From Nitrospira sp. UBA2082 (GTDB taxonomy: Bacteria; Nitrospirota; Nitrospiria; Nitrospirales; Nitrospiraceae), in the NCBI GenBank assembly GCA_002331335.1, contig DCZO01000004.1, forward strand, positions 174,272-211,893: a stretch of DNA of 37,622 nucleotides, written 5' to 3'. Every line of letters begins with the position of its first letter. Position 1 is the first letter of the stretch. Both the position numbers and the translations under genes were made by a program. Below the pieces are notes generated by a model. It was not told the DNA's origin. It did not search any database and was given only the letters and a program-made list of their open reading frames with translations. Positions 29,695 through 37,398 of this stretch are shown here, one piece after another.

Positions 29695-30912
29695 TCAATG
29701 TGCCGCCCATTGAACCGACTTCAAATCCACGCCTTCTTTGGCCATTTCATAAAGCGGGGACATTTCCCGCAGCTTGGTCACAATCTCAATAACCTTCTTG
29801 ATCGTGTAGTCAATCTCTTCGTCGGTGGTGAATCGGCCCAGGCCGAAGCGGATCGACGAATGGGCAAGTTCCACACCGACCCCGAGTGCACGCAGCACAT
29901 ACGATGGTTCCAGTGTGGCCGAGGTGCAGGCCGAGCCGGATGAAAGCGCGATATCTTTCATGCCCATCAGCAGCGATTCACCTTCGACATAGGCGAAGGA
30001 GATGTTCAGATTGCCCGGCAGCCGGTTGGTGGGATGGCCGTTCAGGTAGCTTTCTTCCAATCCTTCCATGATGGCGGCTTGGAGCCGGTTGCGCATGGCT
30101 GTGAGGCGGGCGGATTCCGCCGCCATTTTCTGCTCACAGAGCTCGCAGGCCTTGCCGAATCCGACGATCAACGGCACCGGTAAGGTGCCGGACCGCATAC
30201 CGCGTTCGTGCCCGCCGCCGTCCATTTGTGCGACCAGTCGGACCCGAGGATTCTTTTTCCTCACGTACAGCGCGCCGACTCCCTTGGGGCCGTACATCTT
30301 GTGGGCAGTGAACGACATGAGGTCGATGCCCATGGCTTGCACATCGACGGGAATCTTTCCGACGCCTTGCGTCGCATCGCAGTGGAACAAGATGCCTTTT
30401 GCTTTGGCGATTTTGCCAATCTCCTGGACCGGATTGATCGTGCCGATTTCGTTGTTGGCCAGCATCACGGAAATCAAGATGGTCTTGTCCGTAATCGCGC
30501 TGCGGACGTCGTCGGGATTGACCATGCCGTATTTGTCGACCGGCAAGTAGGTGACCGTTGCCAGTCCCTTGGCCTCAAGCGACTTAGCCGTGTCGAGCAC
30601 GGCGCGATGTTCCGTGGACGACGTGATGATATGTGTCCCTTTCTCCTTGTACATCTCCAGCACGCCCTTCACGGCCAGGTTGTCCGATTCCGTGGCCCCG
30701 CTGGTGAAGACGATCTCTTTTGAGTCGGCGTTAATCAGTTTAGCGATCTGCTTACGAGCCTGCTCCACGGCTTCTTCCGCCTCCCAGCCGAAGGCATGGT
30801 TGCGGCTGGCGGCATTGCCGAATTTTTCGACGAAATAGGGGAGCATGGCGTCCAGCACGTGCGGATCCATCGGGGTGGTCGAATGGTTGTCGAGAAAAAT
30901 CGGAAGCTTCAT
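29695..30912 (-). CDS. iscS: cysteine desulfurase IscS
   Basis: This encodes 405 residues. The PLP lysine is Lys205 (T-A-H-K-M-Y-G) and the persulfide cysteine is Cys329 (S-G-S-A-C-T-S). The long mobile loop identifies it as an IscS-type (group I) enzyme, not SufS. It supplies sulphur to IscU, and probably also to tRNA thiolation. Its start overlaps the iscR stop by 4 bp. Confidence 0.97.
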   Translation of the reverse strand: MKLPIFLDNHSTTPMDPHVLDAMLPYFVEKFGNAASRNHAFGWEAEEAVEQARKQIAKLINADSKEIVFTSGATESDNLAVKGVLEMYKEKGTHIITSSTEHRAVLDTAKSLEAKGLATVTYLPVDKYGMVNPDDVRSAITDKTILISVMLANNEIGTINPVQEIGKIAKAKGILFHCDATQGVGKIPVDVQAMGIDLMSFTAHKMYGPKGVGALYVRKKNPRVRLVAQMDGGGHERGMRSGTLPVPLIVGFGKACELCEQKMAAESARLTAMRNRLQAAIMEGLEESYLNGHPTNRLPGNLNISFAYVEGESLLMGMKDIALSSGSACTSATLEPSYVLRALGVGVELAHSSIRFGLGRFTTDEEIDYTIKKVIEIVTKLREMSPLYEMAKEGVDLKSVQWAAH

Positions 30913-31382
30913 CGGTCAACTCCTTGTGCTGAGGGCGACTGAATGGTGATCAAGGGCGTGCCGCCCATCATATCTTGCAGGGTCATGCTGTTAAGCAGTT
31001 GATAGATACTGTCTTGCACTTTGAGCAACGGTGTGCGGATATTGCAGTGCTCCCGCTGCATGCAGAATTCACCGTCCTTTTCGTGCGAGCAGTCGGTGAG
31101 TCCCAACGGGCCTTCGATGCTCTCAAGGATCTGCGCAATTGTGATCTGTCCCGCATTTCGGGCAAGCAGGTATCCGCCCTTGGGACCGTTGTGACTTTCG
31201 ATCAGGCCGTTCTTAGACAGGGCTTGGAGTACCTTTGCCAGCAGTTCCAATGGAATGTGGTACTCCTCGGCGATCTCCTTCGTATTGACGACGCGGCCCG
31301 GCGTCACATCGCCGAATTGAACGGAAGCGATATGCTGGAGTGCCATGAGCGCATAGTCGGCTTTTTTTGAGATCTTCAACAT
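30909..31382 (-). CDS. iscR: Rrf2-family regulator IscR
   Basis: This encodes 157 residues with a winged helix-turn-helix in the first 80 (L-L-A-K-V-L-Q-A-L-S-K-N-G-L). Three cysteines (98, 107, 113) could hold a [2Fe-2S] cluster. Spacing is C-x8-C-x5-C rather than the C-x5-C-x5-C of E. coli, and the residue three after the last Cys is Arg116 where E. coli has the ligand His107. So the cluster ligation may differ. It is first in the operon and probably represses it when Fe-S clusters are plentiful. Confidence 0.94.
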   Translation of the reverse strand: MLKISKKADYALMALQHIASVQFGDVTPGRVVNTKEIAEEYHIPLELLAKVLQALSKNGLIESHNGPKGGYLLARNAGQITIAQILESIEGPLGLTDCSHEKDGEFCMQREHCNIRTPLLKVQDSIYQLLNSMTLQDMMGGTPLITIQSPSAQGVDR

Positions 31383-31387
31383 GTCTA

Positions 31388-31417
31388 TTGCCGATCGATC
31401 CTATCGGAGACTATAAT
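31388..31417 (+). promoter_or_regulatory. candidate ferredoxin promoter
   Basis: TTGCCG (31388-31393) and a perfect TATAAT (31412-31417) are 18 bases apart on the plus strand, reading toward the ferredoxin gene at 31513. Confidence 0.45.
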
Positions 31418-31440
31418 GATCTCCGATCAATTAGGTCGGA
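31403..31440. promoter_or_regulatory. overlapping palindromes, candidate IscR operator
   Basis: ATCGGAGA (31403-31410) and TCTCCGAT (31420-31427) are an exact inverted pair 9 bases apart. The second half also pairs with the following bases in CCGATCAATTAGGTCGG (31423-31439). Both lie between the divergent iscR and ferredoxin promoters and overlap the -10 of the latter, so one regulator could control both. An IscR site is the natural inference. Confidence 0.5.
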
Positions 31441-31443
31441 TAA

Positions 31444-31473
31444 ACAATATCACGCAGGTTTCTAGGCTGTCAA
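31444..31473 (-). promoter_or_regulatory. candidate isc operon promoter
   Basis: On the minus strand a perfect TTGACA (31473-31468) and TATTGT (31449-31444) are 18 bases apart, reading toward iscR. Transcription would start within the palindromes. Confidence 0.5.
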
Positions 31474-31512
31474 CATAGAGTCGGGTTAGGTTGCGAAGAA
31501 AGGAACAACGGG

Positions 31513-31929
31513 ATGGGCGGGACAAATCCCTATATTGAAAAAGCCGACTACGAGCTTCCAAAGACCGAATTTACTGTGACGTATATTCAGCCGGACGGCG
31601 CGTGTACCAAAGTGACCGTCGATCCGGCTAGAATTCCGTATGGTGAGACCGGGCTTCCCGGAAGCCTTCTGGATATTGCCATGGGAAATGGAGTGGACTT
31701 GGAACACGTCTGCGGAGGGGTCTGCGCCTGCTCGACCTGTCACGTGGTGGTTAAGCAAGGACTCGAGAGCTGTAACGAGGGCACCGATGACGAGTTCGAT
31801 CAACTTGATGAGGCGCCGATGACCACGCTGCAATCACGACTGGGTTGCCAGTGTGTGCCCAACGGCACGAAAGACATCGTTGTCGAGATTCCTGCTGTTA
31901 ATAAAAACCTCGTCCGGGAAGGGCATTGA
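31513..31929 (+). CDS. fdx: [2Fe-2S] ferredoxin, adrenodoxin type
   Basis: This encodes 138 residues. The cluster cysteines are Cys67, Cys73, Cys76 and Cys112 (H-V-C-G-G-V-C-A-C-S-T-C and L-G-C-Q-C), the C-x5-C-x2-C-xn-C pattern of ISC ferredoxins. Extra Cys71 and Cys114 sit beside them. It carries about 20 more N-terminal residues than the E. coli protein. It donates electrons to Fe-S assembly on IscU. In E. coli fdx is inside the isc operon; here it is divergent from iscR. Confidence 0.94.
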   Translation: MGGTNPYIEKADYELPKTEFTVTYIQPDGACTKVTVDPARIPYGETGLPGSLLDIAMGNGVDLEHVCGGVCACSTCHVVVKQGLESCNEGTDDEFDQLDEAPMTTLQSRLGCQCVPNGTKDIVVEIPAVNKNLVREGH

Positions 31930-31941
31930 ACGGAGCAGTCT

Positions 31942-32021
31942 TTGGTCACTGGTCGTTGAGATTATGAGAAAGAAGCCTCGATCCACAGTCTCCCAATGAC
32001 CATTGACCGATGACCCATGAC
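31942..32021. repeat. inverted 7-base repeat hairpin F
   Basis: The left run is three units (TTGGTCA, CTGGTCG, then a degenerate one; 31942-31962). The right run is four clean units of consensus C(A/C/G)(A/T)TGAC (31994-32021). The two arms are complementary in part (GGTCA with TGACC). It separates the convergent ferredoxin and reductase-like genes. Confidence 0.7.
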
Positions 32022-32026
32022 GCTTG

Positions 32027-32728
32027 TCAGTCGTACGTTTCCGTCTTCATTTCCTTCCGGTCATAGCCCGCTTCCGTGAACCAACTCCGCAGGGGATGCA
32101 CAAACGCTTTCGTTCCGCAGAGCATCGGCAGGACCTTGGGTCTGCCCTCGATCAGCGGGCGCAGCATGCTGATCGTCAACCCCACCGCCGACTCTTCACT
32201 CGACGCCACGAGCGGGAGATAGCGAAACGAGGCGCGCATTACGGCAAGTGAGAGCAGCTCTTGGTGATAGAGCAACTCGTCCTCCGCCGGACCAATGGCG
32301 ATGGCGAGGACCGGCGGGGCTTCGCGATGGGCAAAAAGGGCTTTCACCATACACCGGACTGGGACCAGGCCCGTGTAGCGCGTGACGAACAGCAGTTCCC
32401 GATCGAGCGGCTTGGGTAGCACGAAATTGCCGTAGGGCCCTGATAAAGAGAGTTCGTCTCCGGCCCGAAGCCGGTAGAGATAACCCGAGCCCGCTCCTTG
32501 TGCGACCCGGTCAAATACCAGGGTCAATTCGCCGGACGGTGATTCCGGAGTGGCCAAGGAATACGCTCGGTTGAGCGGCGGTTTCGTTCCGACCGGTAAT
32601 TTCAAGGATACCCATTGGCCGGGCTGGAAGGAGAGCTTTTGGGGTTTCGGCAGGATGATCAGTTGACGGACGTTGGGAGTCAGATCGGTAACGGAAAGCA
32701 CCTTGGCAGTCTGTGTTGGTTCCGCCAT
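32027..32728 (-). CDS. ferredoxin-NADP reductase-like flavoprotein
   Basis: This encodes 233 residues. The FAD domain has R-A-Y-S-L-A-T, and the nucleotide half has Y-T-G-L-V-P-V-R-C-M where family members have G-T-G-I-A-P-x-R-x-M. It ends M-L-C-G-T-K-A-F and T-E-T-Y-D, like the C-terminus of FNR-type enzymes. It could pass electrons between NAD(P)H and the adjacent ferredoxin. The genes converge, so joint control is not shown. It may equally act with another acceptor. Confidence 0.82.
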   Translation of the reverse strand: MAEPTQTAKVLSVTDLTPNVRQLIILPKPQKLSFQPGQWVSLKLPVGTKPPLNRAYSLATPESPSGELTLVFDRVAQGAGSGYLYRLRAGDELSLSGPYGNFVLPKPLDRELLFVTRYTGLVPVRCMVKALFAHREAPPVLAIAIGPAEDELLYHQELLSLAVMRASFRYLPLVASSEESAVGLTISMLRPLIEGRPKVLPMLCGTKAFVHPLRSWFTEAGYDRKEMKTETYD

Positions 32729-32795
32729 GCCTCCTCCTATGGCGACTTCATAGCAGAAGGCCCGTCCGGAAGAAAGAGCCAGATCGCGGCCATTC

Positions 32796-32825
32796 TGTAC
32801 AACACTTTTCTGTGCATGCTATAGA
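32796..32825 (+). promoter_or_regulatory. candidate gltX promoter
   Basis: TGTACA (32796-32801) and TATAGA (32820-32825), 18 bases apart, each match four or five of six consensus bases. It lies 37 bases before the ATG. Confidence 0.4.
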
Positions 32826-32861
32826 GATGCCAGCAAAAACCGTCATTCGTCCGGGTTCATC

Positions 32862-34283
32862 ATGACGCAAGTTCGAGTTCGATTTGCTCCGAGTCCGACC
32901 GGGTTTCTCCATATTGGAGGGGTCCGTACGGCCTTATTCAATTGGCTGTTCGCCCGCCAACAGTCTGGGAAATTCATTCTCCGCATCGAGGATACGGACC
33001 AAAGCCGTTCGACTGAGGAATCGATTAACGCAATCAGTGAGGGCATGAGATGGGTCGGGCTCGACTGGGACGAAGGCCCCTTCCGTCAGACCGAGCGGAT
33101 GGATGTGTATCGCAGTCATGCGCTGAAGCTGTTCGAACAGGGCCAGGCGTACTGGTGTGTGTGCAAGGCGGAGGAGTTAGAGGCTCGGCGTAAAGATGCC
33201 GAGGCCAAAGGTCTCTCACCCCGCTATGACGGCCGTTGCCGTCACCGTGGGATCGCGACGCCGACCGGAGAAGCAGCGCTCCGCTTCAAAGCGCCGCAGG
33301 AAGGACAGACCGTCGTCGAGGATCTGATTAAGGGCAAGATCGTCTTCGACAATACCGTCTTAGACGACCTCATCATCCTGCGTTCCAATGGCTATCCCAC
33401 GTATAATTTTTCCGTGGTGGTCGATGACGCGCTGATGCAGATCACCCACGTCGTTCGAGGGGATGACCATCTGACCAACACACCGCGACAGGTGCCGATC
33501 TTCCAGGCGCTGGGGTTCCCTATCCCTCGCTTTGGGCACTTGCCGATGATTCTAGGATCGGACAAGACCCGGCTCTCGAAGCGCCATGGCGCGACCTCCA
33601 TCATGGCGTACAAAGAGATGGGTTATCTGCCGGAGGCGATGGTGAACTATCTGGTCCGGCTCGGCTGGTCCCATGGCGATCAGGAAATCTTCACGCGGCA
33701 AGAGTTGATCGAAAAGTTTTCCTGGAATCATGTGCAAACGTCGGCAGCCGTCTTCAATCCCGACAAATTGCTGTGGATGAATGCGGAATATATCAAGACC
33801 AGTCCACCCGGCCAGGTCGCCGAGGCGCTGGTGCCCTTACTGGAACAGGCTGGGTTGGGGGATGAGGTTCGAAAGGTGGCCGCCGAATGGCTTGCTCAGC
33901 TTGTTGTGTTGGTGAAGGAACGGGCGAAGACGCTTGTCGAGATGGTCGAGTGGGTCAAGCCGTATTTCGGCGAGGCGGTGATGTATGAGGAAGAAGCGGC
34001 CAGGAAATTTCTGACCCCCGCGATGGCGCCGGTTCTTGAGAAACTCCTGGCTCGGTTTGAGGCCGTACCCGGTTATTCCAAAACAACGCGGGAAGAGAGC
34101 TTCAAAAAACTGGTTGAGGAAGAGGGGATCAAGATGGGCCAACTGGCCCAGCCTGTCCGAGTCGCCCTCACCGGTCGAACCGCGAGCCCAGGTCTCTTTG
34201 AAGTCATGGAGGTCTTGGGGCGAGAACGCACCCTCACCCGTCTGCGGCAGGGGATCGAACGCGCAAAAGCCGGTCCGTCTTGA
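32862..34283 (+). CDS. gltX: glutamyl-tRNA synthetase
   Basis: This encodes 473 residues. The class I signatures are H-I-G-G (17-20, for HIGH) and L-S-K-R-H-G (about 238-243, for KMSKS). It attaches glutamate to tRNA-Glu. Some GluRS enzymes also charge tRNA-Gln; whether this one does cannot be told, but a separate glnS lies 1.3 kb downstream, so it need not. No clear ribosome site precedes the ATG. The two tRNA-Gln genes follow 36 bp downstream with no terminator between. Confidence 0.96.
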   Translation: MTQVRVRFAPSPTGFLHIGGVRTALFNWLFARQQSGKFILRIEDTDQSRSTEESINAISEGMRWVGLDWDEGPFRQTERMDVYRSHALKLFEQGQAYWCVCKAEELEARRKDAEAKGLSPRYDGRCRHRGIATPTGEAALRFKAPQEGQTVVEDLIKGKIVFDNTVLDDLIILRSNGYPTYNFSVVVDDALMQITHVVRGDDHLTNTPRQVPIFQALGFPIPRFGHLPMILGSDKTRLSKRHGATSIMAYKEMGYLPEAMVNYLVRLGWSHGDQEIFTRQELIEKFSWNHVQTSAAVFNPDKLLWMNAEYIKTSPPGQVAEALVPLLEQAGLGDEVRKVAAEWLAQLVVLVKERAKTLVEMVEWVKPYFGEAVMYEEEAARKFLTPAMAPVLEKLLARFEAVPGYSKTTREESFKKLVEEEGIKMGQLAQPVRVALTGRTASPGLFEVMEVLGRERTLTRLRQGIERAKAGPS

Positions 34284-34319
34284 CGCGCGCAGCCGTCGTA
34301 TATTACGTTGAACGCCGGT

Positions 34320-34393
34320 TGGGGGATCGTCTAGCGGTAGGACGTCAGTCTCTGGATCTGACTACCTAGGTTCGATTCCTAGTCCCCCAGCCA
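34320..34393 (+). tRNA. tRNA-Gln (anticodon CUG)
   Basis: The 74 bases fold into a full cloverleaf. The acceptor is TGGGGGA paired with TCCCCCA, discriminator G, and an encoded CCA. The D-arm is GTC/GAC, the T-arm holds TTCGATT, and the anticodon loop C-T-C-T-G-G-A reads CTG at positions 34-36, decoding CAG. The last anticodon-stem pair (31/39) is T-T, so that stem has only four pairs. Confidence 0.93.
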
Positions 34394-34438
34394 ATCTTTC
34401 CCAGCCCTTACCGTCAGGGGTTCAATTCCGTACCGCGC

Positions 34439-34512
34439 TGGGGGATCGTCTAGCGGTAGGACGCCGGCCTTTGGAGCCGGCTACCTAGGTTCGATTCCTA
34501 GTCCCCCAGCCA
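34439..34512 (+). tRNA. tRNA-Gln (anticodon UUG)
   Basis: The 74 bases are the same as the first tRNA in the acceptor, D and T arms and in encoded CCA, but the anticodon arm is C-C-G-G-C / G-C-C-G-G with loop C-T-T-T-G-G-A. Anticodon TTG decodes CAA (and CAG). It lies 45 bp after the first copy. Confidence 0.95.
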
Positions 34513-34548
34513 CTTCTTTGCCAGCATCACCCGGTACTGATCCAGTCT

Positions 34549-35592
34549 TCACTTCAGCGACGCCATGTCGATCACGAACCGATACCGCACGTCGCTCTTG
34601 AGGACGCGCTCGTAGGCTTCGTTGACCTGCTGGATCGGAATCACTTCGACGTCGGATTCGATCTTGTGTGTGGCGCAGAAATCGAGCATGTGTTGCGTTT
34701 CTTTGATGCCGCCGATGAGGGAGCCGGCCAGCCTCCGCCGCTTGATAATGAGCGAGAAGGCCTCTACTGGGGCCGGTTTTTCTGGTGCGCCCACGAGGAT
34801 CATGGTGCCGTCCGTCCTGAGGAGGTTCAAATAGGTGTTGTAATCGTGTGGAGCGGAAACGGTATCGAGGATGAAGTGAAAGTATCCTTGAAGTTTGCTC
34901 AAGGTTTGAGGGGCCGACGTCACCGCGAAGTTCGCGGCGCCCAAGCGCTTTGCGTCCTCCCGTTTATGTTCTGACGTGCTCAACACCGTGACCTCGGTTC
35001 CCATCGCTGTGGCGATTTTCACGGCCATGTGGCCAAGCCCACCGAGGCCGACGACAGCCAGTTTGTGATACTTCCCCACCCCCCATTGGCGTAGAGGAGA
35101 GTAGGTTGTAATGCCGGCGCAGAGCAGCGGTGCGGCTCCGGCCGGCGAAAGCGTCGAGGGAATGCGCAAGACGTAGTTTTCGTCCACCACAATCTGAGTC
35201 GAGTAGCCGCCTTGTGTGACCCGGCCTGTCTTGTCCTGCCCACTGTAGGTCCAGAGCGTGCCGCCATCGCAATACTGCTCCAAGCCTTCGCGGCAGGGGC
35301 CACATGTACGGCAGGAATCGACGAAGCAGCCGACACCGGCGCGATCACCGACCTTGAAGGCGGTCACCGCTGCGCCGACTTGCGCGACCGTTCCGATGAT
35401 CTCATGCCCCGGGACCATGGGAAACAGGGAGATGCCCCATTCATTACGGGCTTGGTGAATGTCCGAATGGCAAATCCCACAGTGCGTGATCTGGATGAGG
35501 ACATCGTGGTTGCCGACCTCTCGCCGTTCAAATGCATACGGCTGTAAGGCGGCTTTCGCGGTCAATGCGGCGTAGCCTTTGGTCGCGAGCAT
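34549..35592 (-). CDS. zinc-dependent alcohol/aldehyde dehydrogenase
   Basis: This encodes 347 residues of the medium-chain dehydrogenase family. The catalytic zinc ligands are Cys38 (H-C-G-I-C-H-S-D), His63 and Glu64 (P-G-H-E). Structural-zinc cysteines follow around 94-113 (S-C-R-T-C-G-P-C). The nucleotide site is G-L-G-G-L-G-H-M-A. It resembles the YahK / cinnamyl-alcohol-dehydrogenase group, which reduces many aldehydes using NADPH. It lies between the tRNA genes and glnS, convergent with gltX. Confidence 0.93.
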   Translation of the reverse strand: MLATKGYAALTAKAALQPYAFERREVGNHDVLIQITHCGICHSDIHQARNEWGISLFPMVPGHEIIGTVAQVGAAVTAFKVGDRAGVGCFVDSCRTCGPCREGLEQYCDGGTLWTYSGQDKTGRVTQGGYSTQIVVDENYVLRIPSTLSPAGAAPLLCAGITTYSPLRQWGVGKYHKLAVVGLGGLGHMAVKIATAMGTEVTVLSTSEHKREDAKRLGAANFAVTSAPQTLSKLQGYFHFILDTVSAPHDYNTYLNLLRTDGTMILVGAPEKPAPVEAFSLIIKRRRLAGSLIGGIKETQHMLDFCATHKIESDVEVIPIQQVNEAYERVLKSDVRYRFVIDMASLK

Positions 35593-35614
35593 TCGTTACC
35601 TCCCCAGCAAGTCG

Positions 35615-37312
35615 TTAACGAGGCCCTTGGGACTTTTCGATCTTGGCCCAGGCGTCCTTGAGCGAGACGGTGCGGTTAAAGACCGGCGTCTGTGCCGAAG
35701 AATCCGGGTCCACACAGAAGTATCCCTGGCGCTCGAACTGAACGCGTGTACCCGGTTGAACCCCGCGGAGGCTGGGCTCAACCACGCAATCGGTGAGGCG
35801 TTCGAGGGATTGGGGATTGAGATAGTGGGTCCAGTCCTGGTTGGCCGGGATTTTAGACGGGTCAGCCATCAGCAGGGCGTTGTATAGGCGCACTTCCGCC
35901 GGAACCGCGTGAGGCGCGGACACCCAGTGAATCGTGGCCTTCACTTTTCGCTGTTCGTGAGATGCCCCGCTCTTGGTCTCCGGGTCGTATGTACAATGTA
36001 GTTCCGTGATCACGCCGGTCTGTGGGTCCTTCACCACTCCCACGCATTTGATGATATAGGCATAGCGCAGCCGGACTTCCCGGCCCGGCGCCAGGCGGAA
36101 AAACTGCTTGGGGGGATCTTCTCGAAAATCGTCCTGCTCGATGTAGAGTGTTTTGGAAAACGGGACTTTTCTCACGCCTGCCGAGGGATCTTCCGGATTA
36201 TTGACGGCCTCCAGTTCATCCACCACCCGTTCCGGATAGTTGACGATGACGACCTTCAACGGCTTGAGCACCGCCATCACACGGGGCGACCGCTTGTTCA
36301 GATCCTCGCGGATGAAGTGCTCGAGCAGCTGCATTTCGACCACGGCGTCCCGTTTCGCCACGCCGATATGTTCACAAAAGGCGCGGATGGCTTCCGGGCT
36401 GACGCCTCGGCGGCGGAGCCCTTTGAGAGTCGGCAGGCGTGGATCATCCCAGCCGGCCACCAGTTGTTTTTCAACCAACTCGAGCAGCTTCCGCTTGCTC
36501 ATGACGGCAAAGGTGAGATTGAGCCGGGCAAATTCGATCTGCTGCGGGCGATGAGGGGCGTCGGCTTCTGCAACGACCCAATCGTATAGCGGACGGTGAT
36601 CCTCAAATTCCAGGGTGCAGATCGAATGGGTGATCCCTTCTATCGCGTCGGACAGAGGGTGCGCAAAATCGTATGCGGGATAGATGCACCAGGCGGTTCC
36701 CATCCGATAATGAGCGGCGTGCCGAATGCGATACAGGACCGGATCGCGGAGATTGATGTTGGGAGACGCCATGTCGATTTTGGCACGTAATACATGAGCA
36801 CCGTCTGGGAATGCGCCTGCCCGCATGCGCTCGAACAGCGTAAGGCTTTCTTCCACGGGGCGGTTTCTAAACGGGCTGTTTCGTCCCGGTTCGGTGAGCG
36901 TGCCGCGATACTCCCGCATGTGATCGGCGGAGAGGCTATCGACGTAGGCCTTGTCCTTCCTGATCAATGTGACGGCGAAGGCATAGAGCCGATCGAAATA
37001 GTCCGACGCATAAAACAGTTTGTCGTGCCAGTCGAATCCGAGCCAGCGGATATCTTCTTGAATCGCCTCGACGTATTCGGGATCTTCCGTGGTTGGGTTC
37101 GTGTCATCGAATCGCAGGTGGCAGATGCCGCCGGGGTTCTCGTTGGCGATGCCGAAGTTGAGGCAGATCGACTTGGCATGGCCGATATGGAGATACCCGT
37201 TCGGTTCGGGGGGAAATCTGGTCACCACCCGACCGCCGTGTTTGCCAGTGGCGAGATCCCCCGCAACGAGCTCGCGAATGAAATCAGAGTGACTTGAAGG
37301 CGATGTCGTCAT
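35615..37312 (-). CDS. glnS: glutaminyl-tRNA synthetase
   Basis: This encodes 565 residues. The class I signatures are H-I-G-H (42-45) after P-P-E-P-N-G-Y-L, and V-M-S-K-R-K-L (around 270) for KMSKS. The C-terminal beta-barrel region binds the anticodon. It charges tRNA-Gln directly with glutamine. Both tRNA-Gln genes are 1.1-1.3 kb away on the opposite strand. The dehydrogenase gene follows at 22 bp on the same strand. Confidence 0.96.
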   Translation of the reverse strand: MTTSPSSHSDFIRELVAGDLATGKHGGRVVTRFPPEPNGYLHIGHAKSICLNFGIANENPGGICHLRFDDTNPTTEDPEYVEAIQEDIRWLGFDWHDKLFYASDYFDRLYAFAVTLIRKDKAYVDSLSADHMREYRGTLTEPGRNSPFRNRPVEESLTLFERMRAGAFPDGAHVLRAKIDMASPNINLRDPVLYRIRHAAHYRMGTAWCIYPAYDFAHPLSDAIEGITHSICTLEFEDHRPLYDWVVAEADAPHRPQQIEFARLNLTFAVMSKRKLLELVEKQLVAGWDDPRLPTLKGLRRRGVSPEAIRAFCEHIGVAKRDAVVEMQLLEHFIREDLNKRSPRVMAVLKPLKVVIVNYPERVVDELEAVNNPEDPSAGVRKVPFSKTLYIEQDDFREDPPKQFFRLAPGREVRLRYAYIIKCVGVVKDPQTGVITELHCTYDPETKSGASHEQRKVKATIHWVSAPHAVPAEVRLYNALLMADPSKIPANQDWTHYLNPQSLERLTDCVVEPSLRGVQPGTRVQFERQGYFCVDPDSSAQTPVFNRTVSLKDAWAKIEKSQGPR

Positions 37313-37398
37313 GGCTCGTTATCTCAGCTGGTGCGTTGATGCGAACATGCGAGACTTCTTCTACCACAGAGGAGCGGAGAGGAGGAACAGGGAATTGG

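Noticed and set aside
32027..32728. Flavoprotein as a dihydroorotate dehydrogenase electron-transfer subunit
   Set aside because: The C-terminal cysteine cluster of that subunit family is absent; the ferredoxin neighbour fits an FNR-like role better.
37333..37356. 8-base periodic run starting TGCGTTGA upstream of glnS
   Set aside because: Only three weak units, and the step is 8 rather than 7, so it may be chance.
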